A stretch of 64,000 nt of DNA, from NCBI GenBank assembly GCA_011037195.1, contig JAAEAF010002619.1, positions 51,910 to 115,909 of the forward strand, written 5' to 3'. A program made the position numbers and the translations under genes. The stretch comes from Triatoma infestans. Its lineage: Eukaryota; Arthropoda; Insecta; Hemiptera; Reduviidae. Each line of letters begins with the position of its first letter. Position 1 is the stretch's first letter. The notes under the pieces were generated by a model. That model was not told the DNA's origin. It searched no databases and was given only the letters and a program-made list of their open reading frames with translations. Below, piece after piece: positions 21,596-34,449 of the stretch.

Positions 21596-22389
21596 GTTGG
21601 TCGTAATTCGGAGTTTGATCGAAACCTTATTGTCGGATTATCTAGTTACACTTTAGAGGGAAAGTAGCATTTTGAACTTCCAGTTTGCAAGTTATTAAAG
21701 TCTCTTGGTCTCTCTTAAATGCAGTTCATAAAAAAAAAATCCTTTAAGGTAATTTAATAAGCATTGGTAAATTACCCTATTTATTTACATCATAAGACTC
21801 AAGAAGAAGTTAATTGAAAATGGTCGCAGACTTACACCCAGTCTAAAAGGCTTAAAAGGATAACCATGTTGTAACCCGCCATTACCTTAATGCAGCAGGT
21901 TCTATTGTTCGTAATTCTTTGAAGTCTTTTTTTTTAATGTTTTTTTCTTTTAGAACAAGAGAATAGGATTTAGAAGCGACGTAATGGTTTTGGTGTATTT
22001 GTAGGTAAAAATGGGGCTTCGTCCAAGAGATGGAAAGGAATTAGGGAGAGTACCTTAAGAGAGTACAAAGATATTATTCTTTGCATACCTTGATTAGAAG
22101 TCGCCCCCGATCCGGAAGGGGGGGGCGAGATACTTTCACCATAGTAAAGCCCTTTTATGTACTTCTCTCCTGCAAGCCCTTGTTTTTAAAGTCCTTAACA
22201 TAAATCCCCTTTTTACAACCCGTTCCTCCGCCTGCTACTTTTGTCTCCTTTCTCAGCCTACTTAATATTACCAGCTTTATTTTTTTTCATTTGTAATTTT
22301 AAATCGATAGTGTGTTGATTGAACATTTGATTTTTGACGTGAAACCCTTTTACTGCTCTATCTTTTAAACACTTAAATTCTCACTTCTG
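21596..22389. other. Unassigned DNA
   Basis: There is a G-run/C-run inverted pair near 22110-22131 (GTCGCCCCCGATCC / GGGGGGGCGAG). No gene was recognised. Confidence 0.4.
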
Positions 22390-22925
22390 TAAAAGGAAAA
22401 TTTTCTTATTTCAGTTTTCACCGGAGATAATGTTTTGTAGTCTGTTGCATACGAATTTTTTTTTCCGATTGGCCTGTAGGCGAAATCTCTCTCTAAAAAG
22501 AAAATTCAGAGAAAGCTTCAAACTTGAAGTTCCGTTTGGATCAAAGTCTTCAACCGAAAATGCGGCTGCATTGTATGTTTTTCCCTAGTTTTTCACAATT
22601 TTCTCGAGAGTGGTTCCAACCATTTTCTTTAAATGTTGCATACCAACTAAACTTTTCACTGTTACACTAAAGAGCCACTTCAGTACAATAGATGAAACAC
22701 ACTTGCAAACTACGTGACATTGTCCATTGAAACCATTCTAGAATTCCAAATTTGAAGAAAATCGATTTACCGCAAGTATGAGAAACCAAAGATGTTTCTG
22801 AATTTTTAAGCTTTTCTCGAAAACAGTTCTAGTTAATGATTTTCGATAAACTTGGGCCTCGAACTCCGCAAATATAAACGTATCACCTTTTATTTTAAAT
22901 ATTTTCCGGAACAATTCGTTTTAGT
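22390..22925 (+). repeat. Family A, forward fragment
   Basis: It has TTTTCACCGGAGATAATGTT and TCTTCAACCGAAAATGCGGC (half-unit 1), then AAATCGATTTACCGCAAGTA (half-unit 2) and TATCACCTTTTATTTTAAAT. The distal end is missing. Confidence 0.7.
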
Positions 22926-23434
22926 CATATTCTGGGTGATCTGCAATTTTTCTGCTTGTTAGAAAGTGATGGAGGCACTGTCTGTTGGACTACAATGTAA
23001 TGCGGACTTGACCTGCTTCCGGATAAAACGGATAATAACCTCAATGGGAAACTGCTAAGCAGATTTGAGCTATTGCTTCCCGATCGAAGGTACTTGAATC
23101 TGGTTTTCCGCACAACTCAAGCAAGTATAAGACGTATGGGTGTTGTCCCCCCCCCCTCACTGGCTAATAAAGTCTACAAAAGCAGTCCGACATAAGTCCT
23201 GTGAGATAAAGATGTGTCGTTAAACTAGCATAGTAAGTATGGAAACTAAATAGGAAGCTGAGTGGAAGCCACTTTGAAAACCACTACAGCATATTAAAAT
23301 CAACTCCGTTCCAATTTCCAGACAACATCTTGGACCTACTAACAATCAGTACTGAAATGAATTATGCGTAGTTCTTCCTTGGTTTGGTGAATGTTTTGCT
23401 TTGTTTATCACACTGTTTATCAAGACATCCTGAT

Positions 23435-23541
23435 TACGGGCGTTCGCGAACCTGTTCCTGTTCCGGTCTCGGTGACCACAAAATGAAAGCACGCAATCAC
23501 GGAAAATATTTCTGATGCTCTCCAGCTCTGCGGATCCAACT
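23435..23541 (+). repeat. Family B repeat, copy 2
   Basis: CATCCTGATTACGGGCG starts the copy. The hairpin is degraded and CCGGTCTCGGTGACCACAAA with CACGGAAAATATTTCTGATG follows. It extends beyond copy 1 as CTCCAGCTCTGCGGATCCAA. A matching upstream part (TTGTTTATCACACTGTTTAT) is shared with 57340-57380. Confidence 0.65.
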
Positions 23542-23590
23542 AGAACAAGTATAATAATTAATAATTGTTTCATTTAATAAAATCTCGTTA

Positions 23591-23826
23591 GGGAAGGGAA
23601 TGGCTAAGTAGTTAGCGTTCTGGACTCCCACTCGGAAGACCCGGGTTCAAGGCCAGCTGTGCAACCTTAGATATTTTCTTCCTAGGAGCCTCTACAGCTC
23701 ACTGTCCGGTGATGGACAGCGTTGTCCGTAACGAGAGAACACTGTCCGGAGGCGGCAGTACACTGCGAAGGCCCCGGGCGCCAATGACCATAGATGTTAA
23801 CGCGCCTTAAATTAAAAAAAAAAAAA
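23591..23826 (+). repeat. tRNA-derived SINE, copy 1
   Basis: The 5' head resembles a tRNA gene, with an A box TGGCTAAGTAGTTAGC and a B box GGTTCAAGGCC at about 23654. A body shared with 29454-29684 follows (CTTCCTAGGAGCCTCTA, CACTGTCCGGTGATGGACA, GGGCGCCAATGACCATAGAT), ending in an A-rich tail. Pol III transcription from these boxes is standard for such SINEs; activity cannot be judged here. Confidence 0.88.
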
Positions 23827-24993
23827 ACTCATAGTTGATTCAGCGCATTATATTTAACTAATCGATTTTAAACGCTGTCCATATGTCTCAATTATTTCTA
23901 TAATTAGAAAAGACCCACGAATTTGTTTGCTTATTTCACAAACCTGTCTGGATCATTACCTGCTGCAACAATACTTGTTCAGAATTTGAAATTTTAATGC
24001 TGTAAACTTATTATGATTGTGCATACATGTATGTATTGTGAGTGGAGGGGATTCTAAATACATTTGTTATAATTTTTCTGTAATTTCTGTGTGACCTTGT
24101 TATTTACGAAACAGACTGACAGACAAATTGAATAGATAAAATTAAGAATTACTATAATCAATAGTAACTGCTTATCTTTTATTTCAGGTGAGTACCTGTT
24201 GTGTAAAATTCAAATCTGGTTGCATAAGTAAGTCATTACTTTGTCTTTATATAGTTTACTATTGAAAATCTACTATTACACGTATTACAGTCTAAATGAT
24301 GTAATTTAATGTACTGGCTTTTGAATGTTTCTTGAGGGAGTGACTACAAAACCAAGTCCACTGCCTCTTAACGTTTTATTTGTTGCTTCCAGGTGCTAGC
24401 GTTTGTATATAGAATGTAGTCTGTAAAGTGTAAGCAATGTGTAATTTGTAAAGTGTAAACTATGTGTAAGAGTGAGTGATTGTTTGTGATGGTGAACCAT
24501 GGTTTTGAATATGCGACTCCAAACCGCAAGTACCCAGCTTAGTTGCACCCATCTTATGGGTATTATATGAATGTTGGACATGTTATAGTAAACTATATGC
24601 CAGGTCGTTAAGCTGTAATGCCCACCGGAACCTCAAGACCCCGAAGGTGTAGCTAGTTCTTTTCCTTCTTCCTACTTCCCTTAATAATGCAAAATCACAG
24701 CAACTTCAAAAAATTATTTATTTTGGCTCGGGTAATCTGAAGGTATTCGACGTTAAGCTTTGGAAATAGTTGGAAATCTGAAATAACAGTTATTTTTGCT
24801 ATACACCTCTCCATATCACTTTAATTTGGAACATTATTTCTGAAAAAATTGTTGAAAACTCTGAGATTAGTTTCCTTCTAATTTGATGAAAATTTCTTAG
24901 AATTGTGAAAAATTAAGTATGAGGGTAATGTTTGTTCAGGCATCAGACTAGGAAAAATAGTATTTTTCTTTTATTATTGAGTAAGCAATAGAT
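23827..24993. other. Unassigned DNA
   Basis: AT-rich sequence with an irregular repeat of GTGTAA/TTTGTAAAGTGTAA at 24420-24470. No gene was recognised. Confidence 0.4.
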
Positions 24994-25353
24994 CTACATG
25001 TCTCTCCCAACCTCACGCTCTCAGAGGGAGCAATTTAAACCGAGTATGTGGGCATTGGTAAGAGAAGTTAAAAAAAAAGTAGAGGCTAGTCCAGCCACCC
25101 GCTTAAAAAAGTTCCTAACCGCCAGTTCAACTCTCATTCGAACAACCATCAACACTCAACGACCATCGTTCTCTCACCGTTTCTCTGCCAGTCAGTCTGC
25201 CACTCTTTCTCGCGCTACCATACTCTAACTCTAAATTATGCAGTGTAAAGTCCTTGCAGTGTTTAATATTCTCGTATAATATAAATAGTGTTCACTAATT
25301 TATATCAACCTAAGTTTTCTCTTCTGTCCCAACCCCTCTAACCATACACTACA
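24994..25353 (+). mobile_element. Solo LTR with CTACA target duplication
   Basis: The LTR spans 24999-25348. It starts TGTCTCTCCC, ends ACCATACA and is flanked directly by CTACA at 24994-24998 and 25349-25353. TG...CA ends with a 5-bp duplication are diagnostic of LTR-retrotransposon insertion. The absence of internal sequence marks LTR-LTR recombination. Related LTRs lie at 45188-45497 and 47164-47664. A frame over 24998-25228 lies within the LTR and is not a gene. Confidence 0.85.
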
Positions 25354-26915
25354 AATATATGATTATAAAGTCTCCCCATTTATTGAGGAATTTAAACTGA
25401 GGCCAAACATCAAAAAACAACAAATAAAACTTCGCACTCTTAAATTCCTACACATTTCGTTCTCTTCACAAACGCCCCACCGCAGAAGTTGTGTGTTGAG
25501 AAATTTTCCCAGTTTACTTTGTAGATTTTTGCAGGTCGATTAATTCTATGTATAGTCAAGTGATCCTCAAAGAGAGGCAAAAAATTGACCACACTGCCAC
25601 GCCTTTCACATCATGCCAGCAACAGAAATCATAGAACATAAAGTTTTTTTTTATCCGATTGTGACCAAATTCTATCAGCTGATGATTTATTCAAAAAACA
25701 GCTATTTTTGAAAAAATTGTATCAATGGTATGCCGATTAGGCAGAAACCATAAAAATCTAAAACAAAGTATTACTTAATATTGTGATTTATATACTTTAC
25801 TTTATAAAGCCCAGGTTTAAACAATTATTTCAAGGGAGTGGGGCGAGCTATCCAAAACATAATGAACTTAAGTGAAGTATGCTCATTAAGCATAAACACC
25901 TACAAACTTTAGCTTTGCTATTTCGCTGTCATGCTATATTTGTTGATGTTGGAATGCGTAATAGCTTTGATTATTTACAAGCGACCGAGAATTCTTCGAG
26001 TCTCTTGCCTTTCCTGAAACTAATCCGTGAATGTTCAGTGTACCAGGATCATTACTCATCTAACTTTCTAATTTGCCAGGATCTGATTCTTGATGTCAGC
26101 TAATTTCACCTAAACTTCTGTAAACGTGCCTTCATCATTCACTCATTCACTTTCAGACACTTTGTTCTGCAATTTTCGGGCACTGCTGCGAGCCATTGAA
26201 TCTTATGTTTTGTTTCTGACGCCATCCTTAAGCTTTCTATCTTCTTTAACACCGTCCAATCAACACAATCTAGACGATCATGTCTTCCTTCTTTGGCTTC
26301 CTAAAGTCCGCTTATGGTAATCTACTGGAGACTTTTATTTCCGCATTCTTTCCAGATATACTAGCCATTTCAGAGATTTTTTTATCAGTATAGCCTGTTA
26401 GATTGGTTAATCAGCGACTAAAAAGCATAGAACAAATTTGCATAGGACAAAATTATTTAACATGCATTCGTTTTGCCGAGTAGGTGAGTGATTTTGTCCT
26501 TTGTAAGCCTGTTTATGAAGAGAGCATGAAGGTGGGTGAACTGCACATGAAACCAATCCTTTGATTACAAAATGAGTATAACTCCTCCCCCTCCATTTTC
26601 AGTCACTTAATGGAGAATAGTGAGACTAGTTCCGGCGGTGACTGTGTAACTCATTTATACGTTACTTTCTCATCCTTCAGTTCTTAATCACGTAAAATGG
26701 CCATATCATTGGATCTGAGAACTTTCTTTAAATATATGTTTCAAATTCTCTCATTCATGGAATTGAATAAGTCTAAAAAAAATTGTAGCACTCGTTTTGT
26801 GGAAAAATCATGAAAAATTACAAAATCAGTTTTCTTAATTTTAGGCTGAATTATTTAAAGGACAGAACTCCACCTCAGACAGAATATGATTTTCTATTTA
26901 GGGAAAACCAATCTG
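25354..26915. other. Unassigned DNA
   Basis: Two short plus-strand frames (25879-26103, 26126-26320) show no recognisable domain or splice context. No repeat terminus was identified. Confidence 0.4.
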
Positions 26916-26919
26916 GAAT

Positions 26920-27125
26920 GAAAAACACATACGACTTTCTTTTACTGCATCTCTCAGAGAAATAATTGTAAAATCTTCTTCGCCTAACATCGCATCACCC
27001 CTAGAACACACATCGCATCACCCCTAGAACACCCCCAAAAATGAATTTTCCTGGAAAATGTTTTAAAGTAAGTTTGGAAAATTCATATAGTCGGAGCCAG
27101 TGTCCACAAAGAAAAGTAAGAAAAT
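26920..27125 (-). repeat. Family A, reverse distal-end fragment with 23-bp tandem duplication
   Basis: AACACATACGACTTTCTTTT is the reverse of the conserved end, followed by AATTTTCCTGGAAAATGTTT. Inside, ACATCGCATCACCCCTAGAA is duplicated head to tail with a 23-bp period (26987-27009 and 27010-27032). Confidence 0.65.
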
Positions 27126-27885
27126 TGGAAAAACGGAAAAATTAATTCATTAAAGTGGTAACTCGAGCAGGTCTGGGGCTTAGAATAGGCCTACTCTCAT
27201 CCATAATGTCGTTAAGGGAGGGACTAAAGAACTACACTCGGACGCTCATTCCTGTCGATGAACCCACAACTACGCACCGGAAAGAAGATTCTTTTCTATG
27301 AATTTCTTAGGAGCGCCGTCTATCCCCGTGGATGTACCACAGTTATTTATCCCAAAAGGACACATCGACTTTCCTTGTGACTATTTTCCGTCTTCATTCT
27401 ATCCCTGTTGTTTCATCAGTAGGCGTGATAGCCGAAAAGGTTCTGGCACTAGATTCATGAATGGAATAGAGCTGATATACGAACGTATTTCTGGGAGCCC
27501 TTGAGACCTACTCATATCAGCTTCCCTTGGAAGACTTGGAGCACTAGAAGAGAGCAGAATAGAAAGTTATATTTCCGATTTTTCATTTTAGGGAAGACTG
27601 GTTAAGATTGGGTCCGTCTGGTATATTACCTAATAATCACCTCCAGGGTTGCACGGTACCAGAATGGATAGTAGGCGGAGCTGCGGTTTTCCTGAGACTG
27701 GAGATCACTTGGCAATATTTCTTGGTGAATGAATTTAGGAATCTTCACTTCCAGGTTGGAACTAGAATATTCCAGAAGACTGGAAGAGCTTTCTTCCTTA
27801 AAGGATTTACTGCTTCTTGTTATACATAGTTTCACAGCATTCATCCAAATGCATGAGCTCAATAGGTTGTGGACAGTCTAAGATG
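27126..27885. other. Unassigned DNA, possibly upstream decayed non-LTR sequence
   Basis: GC content is a little higher and short frames occur on both strands (27298-27504, 27608-27862). I recognise no motif. The part adjoining 27890 may belong to the retrotransposon whose tail follows. Confidence 0.35.
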
Positions 27886-27889
27886 CTCA

Positions 27890-28337
27890 TTGGGGGATGC
27901 GGACTGTGGAGATGTGTCTCAGGCATCTGGTTGGATCCCATATTGGGCATTGTGGTTTAAGGAAACATGTCTACGTAATGGGGCTCATGCCAGACTCTTT
28001 TTGTAAAGTTTGTGAGACAGAGGAAGAAACACTCATTCACTTTATGACAGATTGCTTGGGTTGTGAGGAAATTAGGTTTAGGACCTTTGGCCGGAACAGG
28101 ATGTCTGTGGAAGAGCGTAGGCTATTTCCGTTTAAGATTATTGTCGGATTTGTTCGGACTGCGGTGAATCTTAGATGGGTTAGACCCGGCTCTGGATTTT
28201 TGTTTTACATCTAGTTTGTTGCTGTTTTTCTTACTCAGGGGTAGCTATATGGGCCAGTGGGGCTTTGGATAGCGTAAGGTTTTTATCCCCTCCCCCCACA
28301 GACGAATAACAATATAATAATAATAATAATAATAATA
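27890..28337 (+). mobile_element. 5'-truncated non-LTR retrotransposon tail, LOA/R1-like, ending in (AAT)n
   Basis: A frame at 27897-28214 encodes the C-terminus of a retrotransposon polymerase: HIGHCGLRKHVYVMGLMPDS, then FCKVCETEEETLIHFMTDCL (CX2C...H...C knuckle). It resembles the C-terminus of the decayed LOA-like element at 36850-37100. A short 3' UTR and an AAT repeat (28313-28337) close it; I/LOA/R1-type elements often end in such repeats. Everything upstream is lost or unrecognisable. Confidence 0.7.
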
Positions 28338-28424
28338 TATTCCCGGCGTACCGATTTTGATCAAAATCCTATTTTCGGGTGTCATAGAAAAGTCCAAAAT
28401 AAATATCACGGTTAGACGTCCCAC

Positions 28425-28610
28425 GATTTTCCATTTTTTGTTACGCTGACAATATACAAACAAAAAAAAACACACACACTAATTTATTTTCTGAAAACCA
28501 ATTTTTAGTGTCCTGGGAAACTAAGAAGATGTATTTCCGATGTTAACTCATCTCAAAAATCTGAAACGATTGCACTATTTCCTTTTATATCTGTGAGAGG
28601 AAGTAAAATA
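28425..28610 (-). repeat. Family A, reverse hairpin-end fragment
   Basis: CACACACACAC (TG box) is followed by AGATGTATTTCCGATGTTAA and TGAGAGGAAGTAAAATAC. Confidence 0.65.
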
Positions 28611-29199
28611 CTGAAACTTTTGTTTACTATTTCCTCAGACAGCCGTATGAGTAGCTAAAAAATTAGAAATTTAATTCTGTAAATTAAAATAAATTTATAT
28701 TTTCACTCTGCACTGCACCAAGAAAATTAGTTATGCGCTTGACCTCACATCAAACAGGTTGTATATGCAGATTAAAAAAAGTGGTAAAAAGGGAAAACTG
28801 AAGCGTATAATTGATTTCCCTGGGGTATTTCCTTTCTACAACCCATATTCTGCAACTATACAAACCTTTGTCCAATGAAACATAAAAATAATTTTGATAA
28901 ATTATTTTCAGGAAAAAAAAAATGGTTCGTTCAGTTTCAGGTTTTTTAAAAACTAGGATGCAGTCATCCTAGAGGTGGAAATTTGGATCACCACTATTTG
29001 GTATTGTTGCATCTTTTTTTTTTTTTATTTAATTTTTTTTTACTTCCTCTTATTCTTAGTAACAGGAAGTATTACGTCTTGTCAAATTGCCGATATCGAG
29101 TTTTCACTAGATATACTAGATATGATTCACTAGATATACAGGTTTTTACGTGACCTGACTAAAAAAAAGAAAGTTTTTTACAAATTAGTCTGCTGAGTG

Positions 29200-29206
<7 letters not shown>

Positions 29207-29256
<50 letters not shown>
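29207..29256. repeat. (GT)n microsatellite within family A
   Basis: About 25 GT units lie in the TG box of the forward family A copy. Confidence 0.9.
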
Positions 29257-29258
<2 letters not shown>

Positions 29259-29453
29259 TCAGCATAAGGCAATAAGCAAAAATCGCAGAAAGATCAATAT
29301 TTAGTTTACGTTCCCCCAGAGGACCTGGTTATAAGGTACTGATCAGAATCGGGCAACCGGAAATAACACTTTAGTGAATGATTCTTGTTTTTTGCAATTT
29401 TCTCGAAAATGGTTTTTCTTTAAATTTATAAAATTAAACTTATAATATTCATA

Positions 29454-29684
29454 GGGAAGGAAATAGCTAAGTGGTTAATGTACTGGACTCCCACGCGTAG
29501 GACCCGAGTTCGAGTCCAGCCGTGCTACCCTTACAATTTGTCTTCCTAGGAGCCTCTATAGTCACTGTCCGGTGATGGACAATGATATCTGTAACGAGAG
29601 AATACTGTCCGGAGGCCGGCAGTGCACTGAGAAGGCTCCGGGCGCCAATGACCATAGATGTTGACACGCCTTAAAATAAAATAA
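29454..29684 (+). repeat. tRNA-derived SINE, copy 2, inserted in family A
   Basis: The A box TAGCTAAGTGG fits the pol III consensus TRGYNNARYGG and the B box is AGTTCGAGTCC. The body matches copy 1 throughout and ends CGCCTTAAAATAAAATAAT. Flanks ATAATATTCAT (29442-29452) and ATAATAATTCAT (about 29681-29692) form an imperfect target duplication. Confidence 0.9.
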
Positions 29685-29765
29685 TAATTCATGGTTAAAT
29701 CATATTGATTAAAATAAGAAAAAGTTGTGTGAGTGTTTCACATCAGATTTTTTTTTTTTTATTCT

Positions 29766-32700
29766 CAGGGCGCCCTGAGATGCACTCACTCCCATATTTG
29801 CAACCGTAATTCTGCATAGTATTTTTCCCTTGTGTTGCTGCCACTGGTTACAAGATTAAAATAAGGCCATAAACAAACTTATTGTAATTGTTTTCAATTT
29901 GGTGTGTTTGCACCAACTGGTGACGTCAGTACGTCATCATACTTTTCGACTTCCGGACGACGTAAAAGTGAAAGTCTTGTTAGCCAGGTGTCTCAAGGCC
30001 CAAAATAATCCGATAATTTTCAAAAATGTTAAATTTCCCTTTTAATGTTGACCATGACTTCCCTCTTCCTATCGATAATTATATATAATTACTTATTAAT
30101 TACTCAGTAATTTTCAAAAATTATAAAAAATGATTTTTTAAAAACTATTTGTGGCAGGAGGGGCGCCACCATACAATTCATTTCCAGATAAACAAGTACC
30201 CTCTCCTACCTTTATTTACCTGTAATAAAGCGCAATTGAACTTAGTAAAAGCTGCAGATTTGAAGGAAATTTATCCAGATGGATTTTCTAATAATCGCAG
30301 AATCAAAAAGTCGAGCGATTTTTCACCGTTTTTTATTATTATTTATAAAATAACCCCAAAGACGGCTGAAGCGCCGTTGGCCCCGCGACCTCCTGGATAC
30401 CTAATGCCAGTTATCACTGGATACTGGCCTTCATGACATTGCATGATACAGTATTTCTTATATCACATTTACTTGTTGCATTTATATATACCATGCAGTT
30501 GTAAATATTCAATAAATAAAAAAAGTATATATATGTGTATAAAATAAAACAAAGCTTTAAAATATTTTGGTTTTTTATTAATTAATAAATTAATAAAACT
30601 ATTTGAAGTTAATCAATGCTATATTATTATTACTGTTTTTTAAAAATAATTATTTTTCATATAATTATATGGAATGGGAATGTAATTATGTAATTTTTTT
30701 AATAAGGAAAACTTTATTTTATGAAAAATATATTTAAAAAAAACAAAAGCCCACCAGGTTTTCCAACAAGTTGAAAAAAACATTTTATTAAATAACAGAC
30801 TAAGAGAAAATAAAATAGAGATGAATTTTCCGACTAGAAAGTAGTTAGAAGTGAATTTTCCTGTCTTTGTTTTGTTTTTTGTTTTTTAATATTTATGGCA
30901 CATAGTAATAAAGTTTAATTATTAAAATAATATAATTAAAGTTTTCAATTTTCATTTGTCATTTTGTTAATAATGAAAAACTGGTATATGATGATGGAAA
31001 ATTTATTTTTATGATAAAGTTTATATCTTCATTATCTTATTTTTAATAAAAGTAATTAAATTAATGTTGGTTTTTTTTCTTTTATTTTAGGCCACATTGT
31101 TCTGACTTGATTTATTAAATAAATTCATAATATAAATCTTGTGTGAAATATTTCGCAAGAACTTTCCTTCACACAGAAATAGTGTTATTAAAGTTTGGGA
31201 AAGTGACAATTGTTTCTTTTAACTTGGAAATGTTTACTGGGCTTCCAAAACAAAATTAGTGGTTGGGGGAGGGGGTGTATAGTGCTTGATAACACCGATG
31301 GAAGGTAGAATTTGAATGTGTTTACAAGTTAATCCAAAAGATAGCGCCAACAAAAAAGAAAAAATGACACAAATTTCATACGTAAGGGGCTCAAAAATTT
31401 TCCAATATAATTTTAATTACGATAATTTCACATGATCACATTACTTACTGTTAAGAGCTGTTAAGTGGGCGTGGATAATTCTAAATTTCTCATTGGCATA
31501 ATATAAACCTACATTAGACACCTTCACTTCTGCACTGTGATTGGCTAATTATTTATAAGTAATTATTTCTATGAAAAATCTAGTTTAGAATTTTTTTACT
31601 AATTTTCCCACCGTAGATATTTTATAAATTATCGAATTGTGAAATAAAAATGTTAAAAAAAAAAATGCAAAAAGACAAGTTATTTCTAACATAATATTTA
31701 CTGTTGTATATATAATTAATGTAAGCTATAAAGAGAAAAATGCAGCATTTTCAATCCATTGTTGAAAAAGAAAGCAAAAGAGTATTACGCAGAACTGCAA
31801 GATCCGCCATTTTGTATTTGGCCGTTTATACTAATGGAACAAAATAAAATTGATGTTAAACAACGACAAAAATTTATTAAAGGAATTCATAATATTCAAT
31901 TAAAAAACTTGTCTTACACCTGGAGTTTTTAGCTATTCATTATGTATGTTGTCCTTAATTTTATGTATGTGGCGCAGTCCACAAAGTATTAATGATGGGA
32001 ATGTACGCATGAGCAAATTCAATCAAAATCTAGTTTGTCGCAACAACATTAAATTAAAAAAGGAAACGAACTAATTATTAGTGCAATTAAGCAAATAAAT
32101 TATAATATGAAGAAGCATTATATATATTAGAGTTCGATAAACTAGTGACTATTAATTATGTAAATTTGGAGTAAGAGAAAGTCTTGTGAGTGATTCACAG
32201 CAGATTTTTTTCCGTACTCAGGGGACTCAACAAATTTTCCGATATAATTTTATTTACGAAAATTGGACATGATCTCATCACTTCCTGTTAAGAGCAGTAA
32301 AGAAGTAAAAACAGCCACCAGAGCTTGTTCAAAAACTGGACGGATAATCTCAGTCGTTAATAACTCTTTTGTCTTTATGACTATAGTTACGATAAATTGT
32401 ACCACGTAAAATAAATTGTGTCACATTCTAAAATGAAAACATAGTTCGTAGTTTTTATAATGTCTGTTTCATGTCTTATTAAAGATTTGATGTGAAATTT
32501 TAAACATTAAATAAAATTGTTTTTATTTCCAGCTGGCCGATTTGTAATCTGAAACATCCGTGTCAGCCCCTTCGTAATAAATCCAAACGCAATAACATAT
32601 TTGCATTATCTGCATTTTTACTTTCCCGTACTGGAGAGAATTGCATCCAGAAAGAAATCGTATGAATGTTTTTAGAACAGAATTTTCGTTTGTTGTTATT

Positions 32701-34440
32701 CATTTAAAACCACAGCGCTGATCAATTTCTAAAAATCATAATATTTATTTCGAACTAATATTCGCGTTCGAACACCTGGCTGGACATCTATTTCCAGTAA
32801 AAATCCAATTTTGCGAGATCACAAAACTACCTCTGTTTTACAACAATAAATAAAAGTGATAAATTGATAATAGAAAGTAAATTTTTGAATCTTTTTACTT
32901 GATACAGTTGACATTGATAATCAGCTGTTTCAATTTTTTATGTAGTGTTTGTAGAATAAGCCCCAATTAAATTCTAATTGTTATTATATAGGTCGACTAA
33001 AATTTCTTGAGCCTCGGCAACTACATACATCGGAAAGAATACGAAAGTTGTCGAGTACATAAACGTTCAATCCTGGGAGGTTATATGCAGTATATACTCA
33101 GGAAAAATTACAATGTTTACAAAAGTCATTTTTTTCTTTAAAAAGACTTTTAATATAAATTAAATTAAACCAGAATATATAATACCAGAAAAATATAAAT
33201 ATATTAACCAGAATAATATAAATTAAATTAAAGCAGAAATAAACACTAACCTGCGCGCTAAGATAGGAAGTAATCAAGCAACCTTCCCAACCCTATCTCA
33301 TACAATGTCTTTGCTTTGATTGCACACCACTTTTAGCGCACTCATTTCAATGTTAAGATTTTTGGTCGAGCTATTATAGCAAGGTGCTTTGTTTTTCAGA
33401 TTAAAAGCTCTATAAATCTAATTCTAAATCTCTCTATAAATCTATTGGGAAACTTATCGATATACTTGTTTTATTATTAACTTGGGAAATATTTAGTTTA
33501 ATGACCGTTTGATAAACCGGAGTTGGTTCCAAATTGAGTGACACACTGTCATTTAATTGGATTTATATTTCACATAAATGTATAAACTTTATTATATTAA
33601 GAGTCAAATCCTCAATCAGAACACGTCATTGAAAATAGAATCGTTTAAATGTCAGTCTTGTTCAATAATTGATAGTTTGATGCATTTCTATTTTATATAG
33701 GATCCATTAATAAATCTTAATCGAGAGTGGCATAAAATTATATCATATCAACGTTTAAAAATAAATTGTTGATAAAGTTTGTTCTGTCAACGGCCGGCTC
33801 CCACGTTAATGTGTTTTTATCTTGTTATCCGAATACAATAAACCATAGACCATGTTGATGGACCATTAGTGGCATTAAAGTAAATACCAAATACCATGTT
33901 GAACGTTGCTGACACAACCAATATAATTTCAAATTTTATTCATAAAGTTCAAATCTATCCATAAATGTTGCAAAGTTAAGCCTAAGCCAAATTGACTATG
34001 GACGTATTCTGGTTAAAACCAGTATAGTCTTAATTTAAATTGACATGTTCGCCAATAACTTTTAATTTCAATAAAAAAAATGTTTGCTTTTTGCCAGGTT
34101 GCAGTTTGGTGTTGTAACTAGAATCATAGTATACTGAAAGGGCGCTAACAAGATTTAGTTTTTAGCTGTTAATATTAGTGCATTCTCAAGTTACTGGGTG
34201 ACCACGCTCTCCTACTTTGATTCCTCGAATAATTAATCCATTATAGTTCAGGACACTGCAGGTTTGATTATAGCATCCTACAACCCTTTTTCATCACTTC
34301 TAAAATCCTATTGTCCATTGATCTATTGTTCTTGTCCATTGAATTTTTGATTGACAAATCACTCTTATGAACAAAAGAACCCTGTACGATTTCCAAGCCA
34401 TTGATACTGGCTGGATATTGGCTCGACACATATCAATTTT
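29766..34440. other. AT-rich gene-free stretch with family A pieces
   Basis: No coding sequence was recognised in 4.7 kb. Reverse hairpin-end pieces of family A lie at about 31380-31470 and 32210-32310 (ATATAATTTTATTTACGAAA, CATGATCTCATCACTTCCTG, AAGAAGTAAAAAC). A forward distal end lies at 32165-32212 (AGTAAGAGAAAGTCTTGTGA). The frame at 30149-30436 has no supporting domain. CAGCTG flanked by A/T occurs near 32920. Confidence 0.5.
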
Positions 34441-34449
34441 TTACTTTTT

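Larger units (their letters stand above)
29035..29765 (+). repeat. Family A, forward copy interrupted by a SINE
   Basis: It starts with a good hairpin (ACTTCCTCTTATTCTTAGTAA then CAGGAAGT, 29042-29070). A 50-bp GT microsatellite fills the TG box, and GGGCAACCGGAAATAACACT and TTTTCTCGAAAATGGTTTTT follow. The SINE interrupts it at 29454-29684. The copy closes with AAAAAGTTGTGTGAGTG and TTTCACATCAG plus a T-run. The second half-unit is missing. Confidence 0.8.

Noticed and set aside
22105..22135. Rho-independent-type terminator hairpin (CCCCC / GGGGGGG)
   Set aside because: It is a eukaryotic context with no transcription unit nearby. The G-run and C-run pair is only a simple-sequence feature.
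23591..23665. tRNA gene
   Set aside because: A and B boxes are present, but the anticodon arm and acceptor pairing are poor and the same SINE body follows at both loci.
27608..27862. Overlapping frames on both strands upstream of the (AAT)n tail as polymerase sequence
   Set aside because: No RT or RNase H motif could be seen in any frame. The region may be related, but I cannot support a call.
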